Part shown: in pieces, positions 40,333-53,403 of the stretch
Layout: each line of letters begins with the position of its first letter
Position numbering within the stretch: position 1 is the stretch's first letter
Assembly: GCA_947561395.2 (NCBI GenBank)
Contig: OX387184.1
Span: forward strand, 13,434,205-13,498,204
Direction of reading: 5' to 3'
Origin: Buxus sempervirens
Taxonomy: Eukaryota > Streptophyta > Magnoliopsida > Buxales > Buxaceae
Length of the DNA stretch: 64,000 bases
Position numbers and translations under genes: made by a program
The notes under the pieces: generated by a model
What the model saw: the letters and a program-made list of their open reading frames with translations, nothing else
What the model was told of the DNA's origin: nothing
Databases searched by the model: none

Positions 40333-41638
40333 TTAATGATGTAAATAGTCTTCGTACATAACATGTGCTATTTCATCTCTTTTTTGGGTCCATTCCCTAT
40401 TTTCTTCTCTTTGCTCTCTTTGTGTTATTTGTCTTCTTTGTGGTTGTGTTTCAGATTGCATGTCTTGGTCAAATTCTACTACAATTCTATTATTTGGATC
40501 AACACCCATTATGTAGTTGTGCAAAATGCAACAAGCTAAAACTACATCAACTTGCTTCTCATATGACCAAAATGGTTCAGCAACTAGCACACGAAACCTT
40601 TTTTTCAAAATCTCGAAGGCTCGCTCAATACTATTCCTCAGCTTAGAATGTCAAAGGTTAAACAATTCCTTTTCATTTTGGGGCTGGTGGTTACTATACT
40701 CTTTCAAGTGATATCGAACACCACGATATGGTGGAATAAATCCTTTTCGAACACCGTACCCAGCATCAACCAAATAATATTTGTCTGTAAAACAAAAAAG
40801 TAAAAAATCAACACCATAATCAATCTTTTTCTGCCCTGTAAGTCATTTATATAAGATATTGGTAATACCTTCAGGGACTATGAGCCCATTACGCCTTGTC
40901 AATGCATCATCTAATATAATTGAATCATGTGCTGAACCTTCCCAACCCACAAGTACGTATGTAAACTTCAAATCAAAACCAACAACGGCCATAACATTTT
41001 GTGTGGTTCTATCCTTACAACCACGAAACCGAGTTTGAATGTCAATTGGAAGAGATGCACGAACATGAGTACAATCTATTGCACCTATGCAATCCTATTA
41101 TTCATTGAAACTTACATAATTAGGCCTATATGAAATAAATAACCCACATTTAACATGTAAATGGAATATGTGTTCATGGTTTACCTTAAACCAAGGCCAA
41201 TATGTTTGGTTATTTCGTATTTTTGAAGGAGTGGAAGTTGCAGGCCCATAAATATAATCATTTTTCAGCCCTAATATTGCATGCAAGACGATATTGAAGT
41301 ACCACCATACTGTTTCACTTGAGCGAAAGTACCGACAGCTAATAACTCGATTTCTTACGTTGTGCCCAATAGTATGGAGAAACATTGCCAATTGTTGCTC
41401 CACAAAGATATGGATAGTATCTCTCAAAAACCTTTTCTCTGTCAAAACATCACATAATCCATAAAATGCCCAATTTGAAAATCAGGAAAAACATCACATA
41501 ATCCATAGAATGCTCTCTTGGTATGTGTTTTAGAGCATGAATTGCAGCAATTGTTGCAAAACCTGCTGCCATAACTACAGTTGCAGCAGCCACAGTCTCA
41601 TTTCGTTTTTTTATAAGATTATCTCTATCTTCATCCAT
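40333..41638 (-). pseudogene. Harbinger DDE transposase (HARBI1 family), damaged
   Basis: Likely exons are about 41185-41638, 40869-41094 and 40333-40784, joined by GT-AG introns with matching phases. The first Asp of the DDE triad is in DCIGAIDCTHV, the second in YYLVDAGYGVRKGFIPPYRG, and the Glu in LRNSIERAFEILKKRF. The family word CCILHNYI is present. A TGA stands for the Arg of FNLRHSKLRN just before the Glu block. The N-terminal part around 41440-41510 contains a repeated word ACATCACATAATCCATA and lacks part of the usual helical segment. It is transcribed in the same direction as the Myb-like gene, upstream of it. Confidence 0.87.
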
Positions 41639-44121
41639 CTACAAGTTAGATATAAATATTCATTACATTGTTTAAGAAAATACTTCCTCACCAAGTCCCC
41701 TCCCAAGAAAATTTATTCAAAGGAAATAAATATTTAAGCTAAAGAATAAGATGCAGAAGGGAAGAAAAACCAAATGCTTGAACAACAACAAACACATGTT
41801 AGGGGTCAAGAGAAGAATGCATGTGCTACCAACAGGGCATGGTCTGGTCTCAGGTTAGAATTCTGAACCTGTGAAGCATACATATGTGATGATGCTTTTG
41901 AGGACCCCATGAACCATAGAAGACACTTATATTTAAATTACAAGTGATACTACTCTCTTACTGAAAAGTCTATATTCCTTGTCAAGGATAAAAAAAAAAG
42001 GCAGTGGACAACAAGATCAACAAATTAAAGTTGACATAAAGAAGATAAAAAGAGGGGGAAATTGGTTGGTTTGGAAATGGTGACAAAAGGTATGACAACA
42101 TAAAGAGAGGAAAGAGGACAGAAGAGAGTGGAATGATGGAAGATGAGAGAGTTCAATTCAATTCTCACAAGGAATTACATTTTCCCATGCAAAAGTTGTG
42201 GAAGGATGTTATGCCTGCCCACCATGGTCCTTTGGATTTTGAAACTCTCTGGTAACAGCATCTGTTCACTGGTCAGACCAGTTTACATAGAACTTGGGTC
42301 AGATATGCATGTCTTGGCTTGTAAAACTGGTCAACCCTGGATATGCTTTTTATTTATTTATTTATTTCCAGATACTGTTCTAAATCTTTGTTTGAGTGAA
42401 CTGACATACCAATGTAACAAGATGAACCTCCCAGCATGGTTTATGAAACAGTGATTCAACAAGATGTCTTTGTGTTATTCAGAGAGCATTGCCTCCTTTG
42501 CCACTATGCCTCCCTAGAAATAATGTTTAACCACATCAGAAAAAGTTCTGGGGATGTGAGAAAGTGAGAGAAACAGACAAAGAGCCTTTTGATTTCCTTG
42601 TATTATTCTTCTGTTCAGTTTGCAGTAAACACTCCCAAAAATTATAAATTTCTGATTGGTTTTTGGTTGTTCGGTTTGAGGAAATTGTTTTTGATTGTTT
42701 TTAATAAATGAGTGAATATGTGATGGGAATGGAAACCGTGCCTTTTCAGCATAGGAAATAAGAGGGATGATTCTCAGAATTTGTGGTGTTAATAGAAGGA
42801 ACTGAGTTTGGGCATATGAACATCTTGGTCTTCATGAACATGGGTCTGACCCCAGGCCTAAGAAAGACCAAGTCTGGATGTAGAATTGGATTCAAAGGCC
42901 CCACTAGAAAGCAATCTCCAAAATTGAACAACAAACCAAATTGAAATTGAAAACCCAAAGCATAATTTTGGTTGATTTAGATGCTTATGCATTTTATCTT
43001 AGTTTTCAGTTTGGTTGGAGTAAACTGAACTTCTATCCCAAAACTGAACTAATCTAATTCAGCTTAGTATACTTCTCAAATCAGAACTGAACAAAATACC
43101 TATAACTGAAACCAACTCAAATCTAACCCAAAGTCGGTTACTAGGTAGAACAGACCCAAGTTGCAAGAAAGCCCCTTTTGATCTCAAGTTATCAGGTGGG
43201 GTTGGTAAATGCAGATGAGTATATTAAAATAAAAAGTAAAATAGGCACAATAGGTCCATGAGATATGGAACCAGTGATGGAAATTCTACTAAATTAAGGA
43301 CTATAACAGAACTACAAGATTAAAAACAGCTGTCATAACCCAGTCTCATATCAAATCACCAGCAGATAAGGTCTGAACTCCTTCCTAATACATACCCAAG
43401 ATGGAACCAAAGCTAAGATGGCATCAAATATCCTCTGTTTCTGTATTCTTCCAACCCCAAATCCCACACTCAGATGCCCCTGTCACGAATTAGCCAAACA
43501 AAACCAAATTATGGCTAACCAGGCCGCTTGGTAGATCATTTTGCCTTTTCTATTAAGAAAAGGGAACCGTCACTGTTCTGCAAGGTCAAGAACAGTCCTT
43601 GGCTGTACCCAACTAAGTCCTTGTAATCCAATAAAGGAAAACCAAAGAAACCCAATAAACTTGCAATATAGGAAGATGTGATCCACTGGCTATACTTCTA
43701 TGAGGCAGAAAATATACACATTAGACAAAATAGCTCAGTACTTGCTCCTCCTTTGTGGATTATCAAGGGTAGTAATACCATTATGAATGCAGTCCAAAGG
43801 AATACAAGGACTTTAGGGGGAACAGGGGGCCAACGGAAATGGAGGAAAAGGCAGGAGGATTGAAATTAGGAATAGAATATAAATGAGTTATAAAAAAAAA
43901 GGGCGACAAAAAATGACCCAAGAGAGGAGAAACTCCAACTTCACTGTCCTCAATGAGGGATCGTTAACGTCATACAAAGATATAAGGAACCCTAAAGAAA
44001 CCCTAATATCTTAATAAAGTAAAACAGATGATCTAAAACAAAACTTCACATAAACAAGAACGGAATAGTAGAAGAAATAACATCAAGAGATAATCGAACA
44101 TGTAAGAGAAAGATCCCTCAC
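41639..44121. other. Harbinger internal non-coding region
   Basis: This is about 2.5 kb between the transposase start and the putative leader exon. No protein family is seen on either strand. It probably forms the leader intron of the transposase transcript. Confidence 0.5.
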
Positions 44122-44214
44122 CTTGATAGGAGGAGAAATGAAAAAACGAGGCTTCGAATGCTCGGAAGAAAACAAAACAATGAAGAGGCGATTGCCCTCG
44201 AACCTCTATTTATA
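44122..44214 (-). promoter_or_regulatory. Harbinger promoter, TATA box and first splice donor
   Basis: On the minus strand TATAAATAG lies at 44206-44214. A short leader of about 50-80 bases follows, then AAG|GTGAGG at 44122/44121, a strong splice donor. The first coding exon of the transposase starts 2.5 kb further on at 41638, so a long leader intron is likely. Confidence 0.5.
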
Positions 44215-44719
44215 GATGCTATCACCGAATGCCGACTCTCTACAAAACTATCGCCGAATCCCAGATCAAACCCACGATCACTCTGCAGTTGTCCAATTTC
44301 TTCACCACCGCAGGAAAAGCTATAAGGAGGGACGAAGGCGAGGCTCCGATTTCGTCATGCCCTAGGAGAAGGAAGAAAACAAGAGGCTCTCGAGCTACCT
44401 TCGTCGTGCTTAGAAAGCTTCTGAGCTATCTTCGTGGAAGTCGATCGTCGTGACAAGGAGGACGAAGAATGGAGTCCAAGTCGAGGAGAAAAAAAAAAAA
44501 AAGAAACACGAGCACAGGGCGAGAGTTCCGTTCGTAATAAGCCCCGGTGGAAAATAACTTCCGCTGATTTTTAGCAGAAGTTATTTTCCGTCCATTTTCC
44601 TCCAAATTGGAAAATATTTTCCTTCAGTTTTCCTTTTCCCCTAAAACAAACGTCCGGAAAACGTTAAAATTCCAGAAAATATTTTCTTTTCCGTATTTTC
44701 CGGTGAAACAAACAGAGCC

Positions 44720-45424
44720 TAAGGAAATATAAATTACTATGCACAAAACAACAAATAAATCTTTTGGAAAACTTAATTGGTTAACAATTAGAAGTTTTCA
44801 TTCATTTGTTCTTGTTTTCCTTCATAAAAACAACAAATAAAGGAAATATAAATTACAATGCACAAAATTACACCATATTTGCATAATAGGTTGGCTAATT
44901 CAACTGATGTCAAGTATTGTGTTGATATAAAGAGAAGTACATAACCATTCCCTTGTAGTAGAAAAAATTTAGCATTTTCATTTAATAACCAGAGTCCGTT
45001 ACTCTAAAATCAAAAACAATTAAGTCAATCTTAACGTGAAATGCACATTCACAATTGCTAATAGATTTAAATATTAGTATCACCGTTCCATATTTATAAG
45101 CAAACCAGCCAATCTACATCCTGGATGTAATCAATTACATAATCAAAAATTAGAGAAAGACGATTCAAAGCTCCACCAACGCACTCCTCTTGGGATTGAA
45201 GTCGATCTCTCTTGTCCCTGGCGGCAAAAACTGCATGCGACCAGCCCTTCATTGCACCATACCTACTGCCCACGATTCTCGATATTTCCGAAAAGTTTCA
45301 AGTGAGAAGAGATTCAATTGGGCATTCAGAGTTCAGCCATCCCAGGATTCTTCGTTTAATTTTTCCGTTCTTTTCATTTTTCTATTACTCGTATTATAAA
45401 TTAAGATTGCAAGATTCCCAACAT
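44720..45424. other. Intergenic DNA upstream of tRNA
   Basis: AT-rich, no gene recognised. A short plus-strand frame ending near 45399 has no family signature. Confidence 0.55.
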
Positions 45425-45509
45425 GGGGTGGTGGCGCAGTTGGCTAGCGCGTAGGTCTCATAGCTTCTGAGTTATCCTGAGGTCGAGAGTTCGAGCCTCT
45501 CTCACCCCA
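45425..45509 (+). tRNA. tRNA-Met (CAT), elongator type, with intron
   Basis: The 85-base gene starts GGGGTGGTGGCGC and ends TCTCACCCCA, forming a 7-bp acceptor stem. The anticodon CAT is at 45459-45461. An 11-base intron (45463-45473, GCTTCTGAGTT) sits one base after the anticodon, as in plant nuclear elongator tRNA-Met genes. The internal A box (TGGCGCAGTTGGC) and B box (GTTCGAGCC) are intact. A T run after 45514 fits a Pol III terminator. Confidence 0.95.
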
Positions 45510-46475
45510 TCTCCATTTTATTCATTTTCATCCTGTCCAGTTTTAATAAAATGGCAGCTTGCAGTTCCTGAAGCTATGAGCCTCTCTCCTTTTTTGGGAT
45601 AAAGAGCTTTTCTGAAGAATTATAGGTTGCCACCTCTAAAACATCTTAGCGTCCAAATCCCGGCACCTTACAATCCACCTTGAAACTATTTTATGCCTTC
45701 TACGATCCTCTTCTAGGCAAAATACCAAATGATGTTGAATTCATGTTCACCTTTTTTTTTTATAAGGAATTCATGTTCACCTTGTCAAGCTCGAATCTTA
45801 CCTTAAACACATTGATACGCATTCCCCATATATAAATCATTTAGGCCAGAAAACATAAAAAATTGCCTAGCCTCTCTTCTTTGTTTATGCAACAAAAATA
45901 TCATTATCAACTACTGAGACCCATGCATGAACTCTCATAAACAAGCTCATATAGCGACACCCAATAATCCATCATCCAGAATTATACTTACAACAGATTA
46001 CACTCAGATGTTATATCCATATTTCTTCTCTATTTTTCTAAGTGAATATAAGGAATATTTTCAAAGGAAAATTGGACATCAATCTTAACAAACGGGCCAT
46101 TGTATATAAATCATGGTCATTGGAAAAATGCTTACCTATCGCTTAAATATTGCAATTTCTTTGTAATAAATCAAAGAGAAAGGGAAATGGGAACTCAAAG
46201 GCACACTGGAATTAAGGAAAACTACCTAAAATTTTCTTCCTTACCTTTTCTCCAGCATGTTTATAAATAAGACAAAGCGAGTCCAGAAGGATAATCTATA
46301 CTTTGCTACAGAAGATTGCCCAATCTTCGTCTTTCCTGACTGAGACGTCAGTATCAAATTTCCCTTTAGCATATGCATCAAAAACAGTCCAGTATCACTC
46401 ACCGACAAGAAAGAATTGGGCATGACTCAGGATCAGCAAGATTTGTACTAGAACATACATTTTTCACCCCTGCAG
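45510..46475. other. Intergenic DNA and DnaJ 3' flank
   Basis: No further gene seen. The right part is probably the 3' untranslated region of the minus-strand DnaJ gene. Confidence 0.55.
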
Positions 46476-49400
46476 CTATCTCCTACTGGTTGCCATCTTG
46501 GCCTTGTTTAGGTTTGCAAGCTCTTCAATCAGCTTCCTCTCTTCACTGCTGAGCCTTTTAGGGATCTCTACTTGCACCCGGACCAATTGATCACCTCTCA
46601 TATTGCTTTTATTGAGTAGGGGCACACCTTTCTTTGCCATCACCAGTGTCGTGCTTGGCTGGGTACCAGGTGGGATCTTCAAGTCAACGACGCCATCCAC
46701 TGTAGGAACCTTGACTGTCGTCCCTAAAATTGCATCAACATATGACACCTTGCACGTGTAGAGGATGTTCGTGTCATCACGTTTCAAAACGGGGTCAGGA
46801 AGAACGTCAATAATGACAAAAAGGTCTCCTGGAGCTCCACCTCTCTTTCCAGAATTTCCTTCTGATCGGACCCTTAATCTGCTACCAGAGTCCACTCCAG
46901 CTGGAACTTTCAGACTATGCGCTTCGTTCTTCTCACTCTACCATCCCCACCACATGTGTTGCAAGGAGTGGATGATTCACCAGTCCCTCCACAAGTGGAG
47001 CAAGTCATTACCTGCTGGAAGACACTCAATGGGGTCCTTGCGAATGAAATAACCTGGCCTTGCCCCCCACATGTACTACACGTGGATGGCTTGGTCCCTG
47101 GTTTGGCACCTGAGCCATTGCAGGTGCCACAGATCTCTAGTCGCGTTTTCTCAATCTCTTTCTCTACCCTAAAAACTGCTTCCTTGAAATTTAAGACCAG
47201 ATTGTAAACCCCATCCTCGCCATCTACTGCCCTATTCCTGGAACCTCTGCCACCCATGCCGCCCATGCCGCCCATACCACCCATACCGCCCATACCCTCA
47301 AATAATGATTCAAACAGATCAAAAGGGTTGCTGAAATCCTGCAACCATGAATAATCAATGCCAATTAGAGTTGATTCATATCAAGGAAATGTAGAACTTG
47401 AATTTATCTGTCACGGTAAGAGAACTCACCCCCATGCTCATGCCAGAACCTTTAAGACCAGCCTCTCCGTACTTGTCATATAAGGAACGTTTTCCATCAT
47501 CTGACAAAACCTGCAGAAGCACGTTATAACTTTTCAGATCAACTATAAATCATCTGTCTCTAATTTGCCACACTCAAATATGAGGAAACTTGCAGGATGA
47601 TCGCAAAATTAGAGTCTACCTCATAAGCATTGCTTATCTCTATGAATTTTTTCTCTGCATCAGGTTCTCTGCAGCATAAAATAAAATCAATCCCCAATAC
47701 AGATTTTGTAATCAGCAAAACAAAACAAACTCTGAATACAATAAAGATGAAATGTTAAGTAAAATATGTGTGAGTGCTGTGTGCCGTTCCTTAAATACAA
47801 ACACAATCTTTTTTCAATCAGAGCATACAGAGACCCAATGCATTTATCTATGCATATGTGTGTGAGTGCCCTTCCTTAAAAACCAAGATGAGCTTTCCTC
47901 AATCAAGGCACACACACAAACCCTGACATATACTTTGCGCACAGAGATAATCTGGGTAAATCATGCCAAGAATAAATTTGTGAGCTTCTCATTGCAAGCA
48001 TATCCATATAAGATTTAATTCAAGGTGACTTCCATTATATCTCATGGCTGATTATATGTGCACACATATAGCCATGTTTTCTCACAACACTTGCAGACCC
48101 TGTGCAGCACTTCTACTTGCTCTTTTTTTCCTTTTTCCCCTGATCGGTAATGAGAATATATTGTTAACAGATAGAATGTACAGAGGATAATTGCAATCAA
48201 TAACTTCGGCGAAAGATGCTTAAGTGCAACTCCCGAGAGATAGATAGATAGAGACAGAGAGAGAGAAACTTCCCTTGAAGGACATGCCCAACAAACTTCA
48301 GCATTTCTATTTGCATTTTTTACAGAGAGAGAGAAACTTCCCTTGAAGGACATGCCCAACAAACTTCAGCATTTCTATTTGCATTTTTTGCGCCAAAAAT
48401 GGGCTCACTTTAAACAAAGCTGTGATGTCCCATGAATTTAAGGGTCTACATTACCATGTACAAATTATGTACCTGTACTGGGTGCAGTGTTTTTCGCGAG
48501 GTGCCGCCAAAATTTCGGATTTCGCCCCCCTAGCGGCACGAAACAGGGGGGAAAACCAATTCTTATTGTTTTCGCTGGTATGCCAGCGAAACAGAGCAGC
48601 GTGCCGACGAAACGCAAGCAAAATGGGGGCGAAATTCTGCGAAACAGTCACAAAATTGGTGATTTTGATTTACAACACGTAAATCATATAAAATTTAGTC
48701 CAATTTAAATGAAATTTTGTATGAAAAGCCTTATTCCTCTTCTATTTGAAAAAAAAATCTTTACATTTACTGCATAAAAGCAATTATTTATCCGAAGTAA
48801 ATGGGTTATTTTAAGCAATAAATGTTTAAATTCTCGTCCAAACATGGAGGAATAGAGCTATTTCATATGAAATTTCGTCTAAGTTAGGCTAATTTCATGA
48901 AATTTCGTCTAAGTTAGGCTAATTTCATACAATTTGAGTATTTTAAATTGAAATCACCCAATTTTTTTGTTGTTTCACTACATTTTGCACATTTTGCCAA
49001 CTTTTCGCTAGCATGCCGCTACGTTTCGCTAGAATCTCACTAATTTTCCCTAAATTTTGCCAGAACTTGTTTTTTCCCTGTTTCAGTGAAATTTCAGTGG
49101 CTTGGCGAAATGCCAAGCGGCACGAAATGGCGAACCTTGACTGGGTGTATCCTTAAATTCATACTAAACTCATGAAAACAAGGCTGTGGTGTCCCATGAA
49201 TTTAAGGGTCTACATTACCATGTACAAATCATGTACCTGTACTAGGTATCCTTAAATTCATACTGCATGCATGGGTTGTTTAAGCGATGTTTCTTAGGGA
49301 GCACAAAGATAATCTGCAAAGAGTATCTCATCTTACCAGAGCATAAATGGCTATATATATATATAAAACCTCCTGTCCCTAAGTGCGATGTCCAGTAGTA

Positions 49401-51495
49401 GAGGAAGCAGAAGGGGCAGACAAGATTCTTTCTTCGGCAGCGGATGGAGAGTCAGAAGGTCAGAATCAAGCATTATTAGCAGAAAAGGAACTCTCAGAGT
49501 ATCACCATTGTCTGGTTGGGTAAGGTGATAAATGGCTACTTGCTATGGACGCAGGAAGAAGCTGAATGTCTAGTATAAGTTTAAGGCTCTGATAGATTTC
49601 TGCTAGCCTTTTAAGAAACTCTGCTTCAGGTCTCTGATCAATGTGGAGATAGCACACGCCTGGATTCAATTTGGCCAGATATTCAATTTTCCTCGGCTTC
49701 ATCCATGGGCCACCAAAGTTCATCCATGTCCATCTCTGGGCTTTCTTTTGTTGGCCACTGAGCTTTATGCCATCTTATTGCACTTTTTCACCATGAAGAA
49801 CAGGTACACCCTGGTATAAGCTGCCACAAATCTGATTCCAATTGAGGTGCCTAGGTGAATCTAGGCAATATCCTAACCACTTAGGCAGTTGCCTAGGGGA
49901 CAAGCTCCATTATACCAATTCCTCTACATTCTACAACAAGTTGAGCAACAAATGAAAATTTTTCTCAAACAATGTTCAATGTATCATGTTTTCTAATTCC
50001 TATGCACATAAACTACGGCTATGGTCAACAATGTATTAAACATGAGGAACTTAGGAAGAGATAACTTCCAACTCAAAATCAAATGAAGGAATGAAAACTG
50101 ATTTGATATAAATATGCAGTGGCAATTAACATTGCAGCATGAAAAATAATGGAGGTAAGGAGGAAAACATATATAACATGCAAAGTGGCAAAACTCACTT
50201 GCTCACATCTGGATGACAACTCCTAGCAAGCTTCCGATAAGCTGAGCAACAGTATGTGTACCATCAGCACAAATATAAGGAAATAACATGCTACAGTAAT
50301 ATTAACAAATCACTGGAATATTATCTAAACCATGAACAAAGAAAGAGGATGACCAAACTGAATGGATATTTAATAAAAGCCCAAGCTGGTTCAGTTTATA
50401 CAGACCAGACAGATGAAACTCAAAAGAAATAGCATGTTTATTCACCAAAAAATTTAATAAATCCCTCACCAAAGGAAATGTGAGGCATGATCATAAATAT
50501 CAATAAAATGGTGAGACTCGTCAAACAAGCAAATCAGTTGTGATCATCATGCCCACTCCTTTTCAATTCCTCAGGATTTGCTAATAATAAAATATGGTCC
50601 TAAAATCAAATTGTTTCTACCACAAATAGGAAATTCTTTTCAAACATGAGATAAATGGGGAAATTTAATGGCAGCATGAACTGTGAAGGAAGGGGAAAGA
50701 AAACAATGATCTTATTTTTCCTGTGAATAACAAGAAGTTTAAATAGTATATTAAAACATACTACTTGTGTGAGAGAAATAAGATAGCACTCGCCAAAGGA
50801 AATAGCACCAAACATCAAAATAAAGGAAATATATAATGAACTAATGACAACTTGATAAGTTGATAATCAAGAATTTAGCACTTTGTTACTTCAACAACAT
50901 CACGTGTCACATGCAGATCTAACATGTTTTTTATCTCTTATTGTTTCATTTGGTATGAGCTCCTGATTGAAAGAAACCCTGGAATACAGAATTTGTAAAA
51001 AAATGAAAAGAAAAACTCATTCAAAACAAAAAAACGTGTAGAGCAACTTGTAGACAAAATTATCTGGAAAGTATACTTACCACTTTTTATCTCAGATTTA
51101 CTAGCATTTCTTGACACCCCCAGAACAGAATAATAATCCTGTAAGAGGAGAATATTTAATACTTGAAACAACATAATGAATCAGTTAATGAGTTCTCAAA
51201 CACCGAAATGACAAAAGGAAAATAGCAACACATGAATATCAGACACCAGAAACCATATAGCCACTTTAGTCTTCACAAAGCCACAAAAAAAGAAGAAAAT
51301 ATTACCAAAATTATGCTTACAGAATCCGCTCTAACAACAAAGCATGCTCCTCTACGCTGCCGTGGGTTTGGGGGTGAAGATGATTCAAATAATGCACGCA
51401 ATGAATCTTGAGAAAATAAGCTCGAACTTGGGGATCCAAAATTTTTTATCTTGCATGAAACACTGCATACAAGTGCTAATGGATTGATTAAGTTT
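46476..51495 (-). CDS. DJA6: DnaJ (Hsp40 type I) chaperone, plastid DJA5/DJA6-like, with one frameshift
   Basis: Six exons are seen: 51321-51495, 51081-51138, 50199-50241, 47620-47668, 47430-47510 and 46476-47338, all with GT-AG introns and matching phases. Exon 2 ends in a transit-peptide-like stretch ([14 protein letters not shown]). A J domain (DYYSVLGV...HPDV) follows, then a Gly/Met linker, four zinc-finger repeats ([32 protein letters not shown]) and the substrate-binding C-terminus ending MATSRR. It would pass unfolded proteins to Hsp70 in the plastid. The first exon with its ATG is not identified: the visible 5' exon needs two bases of a codon from upstream. One A is missing near 46915 (TKRI-SLKVPAG), breaking the frame. 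This may be a consensus error. Confidence 0.88.
48258..48390. repeat. Tandem duplication in DnaJ intron
   Basis: A unit of about 68 bp beginning GAGAGAGAAACTTCCCTTGA occurs twice in tandem, almost unchanged, next to a GATA/GAGA microsatellite. Confidence 0.8.
48485..49139. mobile_element. hAT-like MITE, 655 bp, in DnaJ intron
   Basis: A perfect 8-bp duplication ACTGGGTG flanks it (48477-48484, 49140-49147). The ends are roughly inverted, CAGTGTTTTTCGC against CAAGGTTCGCC. The body is made of GCGAAA/TTTCGC words in both orientations. It has no coding capacity. It sits inside the first of two copies of a local tandem duplication (about 48415-48484 plus 49148-49180, and 49185-49290). Confidence 0.8.
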
Positions 51496-53403
51496 CTAGA
51501 CACAGAAATATTAGAAGGAATTTATTAAAATAAATAAAACCAGAAATGTGCAGAGCATAGTCTGAGATAAAATCGGTAGATGGAATATCAATACAATGTA
51601 AGTAGCCTATACAAACTCATACAGTTTGCATGATGGAGCTGATAACTAATAGCATCAAGTGAGTCAGTATCACAACCATCAAACTACATATTTTAAGAAT
51701 AAAACACAAGCATAAATTCTCTCTTCAACCACCCAACACCAAACTATAATTACTTCAAATCCAGTTTAATCATGGAAATTCTAGTGAAAACAGATTGGAG
51801 GATGGAAAAGTAAAACACAGATTTTCTATCTGCTAATCTACTCTCTTTCACTAACAAAACTCTTAATTCACACTTCAGTTAGTTTTCAAAAGCAGTTTCT
51901 TGAACTTTCAAGAGCTAAATTTGAATTTGATTTGGAATGATAAGTCAAGGAAATGAGCCATTCTCGGCATTTGAATCTGATAGAAACAACAGACGATAAA
52001 TGAAGCTCCTCAAATTAACACAAGCTTAGAACATTCTAAAACAGAAACTTTGTGAATCTCCAATACCAACCACCGTGCCTTACAGCAAACTCTTCTAATC
52101 CATATGATTTTTGTGAAGCTCACAAAAGAACAATCTCATCAGCTAACAGTAGTCAGGCAGAAGCTCATCCTTGAGGTAAATATTGAATAAGGGCTAAGAA
52201 AACAATAAATTTCATTAAGAAATCAATCCAACATATCACTCTTCAATCAAGAATAAGACCCAGCTACTATTCCTGGTCATCATGGATGTCATCAATAAAA
52301 AACATGACTTTGATCTCTAAAACAAAGAAATATCTGTAATTAAGGTAATCAAGCAAGATTATAAAAGCATAACTGGGATCTTTGTTAAAACATCAAGAAA
52401 TGCAGTTAAGAGTGGACTCAAAATAACTCAAACTCATACTTTGGTTGTTATCCTAAATCAGATTGACTCACTAAAGATTTATTTTTTGAAGTAGGAAGAA
52501 AAAACCAAAAACAAAAAAGGGAGAAAGAAGATGAATAAGACTTTATGCAGTGTCAACAGTGCCAACATGCAATCCAAGTTACAAATGAGAAAGATAAAGA
52601 AGCTAGTAACTATGACATATCAAACATATATCAGCTTTCATGAGAATGTTCCACTACATTTGGAGACGTAAAGTGGGTGAGAGGGCTTTCCATGGGAACT
52701 GGATTTCTAAGAACCTACATCCAAATACTACAAAAAGTTTGTACAAAGAAGGGAGCGACTACAATTAAAGGATGTAGTCAGACCCACAATAGATAGTTTG
52801 GATATCAGAAGATTCGAAAAGGTTTTATGAGGCGGATTTGAAAGAACCCTGTGGCTACTTTCTGGGATAAAGCTTAGAAAGGGATCCTCAGAATCTATTT
52901 TAACAGTTTCATGTTAAAAGGGTTTGGAATTTAGGATGATACTTCCATTAGTCTTATTACTGAATTGGGTATGCTAATGAATAAAGGAATTTGAGGCCTA
53001 TTATTTTACAAATGATAATTACAGAAGTCCTGCATACACGCTCGCAGTAAAAAAAGAGAGTATCAATCCAATCCATCACCGCCTCTTCAATCCTACCAAT
53101 CAACAGGATATTATAGAAAAGTACAAGAGAATACAAAGAAGATCAGGAACTCTGTAAACAAAGGCCAGATCAACTCCCCAGCTTCTATTACAACAAAACT
53201 TAGGCCAAATCAAAAGAACCGCCCCGGAAAACACCACAGATCAAGCATTTTCAAACTCTGACAGACAAGATCTATCTGTATTAATATCCTTTTCGTAATT
53301 ATTTCCACGTTCTGCTTTCACAATCCATTAACAAATAAATAAATAGTAAAAAAAAAAATTTTTTTTTTTTGGAAGAAGGATTAAACGTTGGGTATTGATT
53401 TAC
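51496..53403. other. Intron or intergenic DNA 5' of DnaJ, nothing recognised
   Basis: I looked on the minus strand for a DnaJ first exon and for the remaining exons of glycine-cleavage H protein (words such as DSHEWVK or ITDHAQ) and saw neither. Confidence 0.5.

Larger units (their letters stand above)
38708..44719 (-). mobile_element. PIF/Harbinger DNA transposon, 6,012 bp, both genes present but damaged
   Basis: The inverted ends are GGCTCTGTTTGTTTCACCGG, identical over 20 bp at both ends. They continue into subterminal GGAAAATATTTTCC-like palindromes, possible binding sites for its proteins. The flanking trinucleotides are TTA (38705-38707) and TAA (44720-44722), which fit the TWA target preference but are not an exact duplication. 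On the minus strand it carries a DDE transposase (40333-41638) and a Myb/SANT-like gene (39094-40101), the two proteins PIF/Harbinger elements need. A promoter with TATA box and first splice donor lies near the right end. Each gene has at least one nonsense codon. Confidence 0.9.

Noticed and set aside
49502-49723. Minus-strand frame [20 protein letters not shown] in a DnaJ intron
   Set aside because: It looks protein-like, but I recognise no family, see no splice context and find no continuation.
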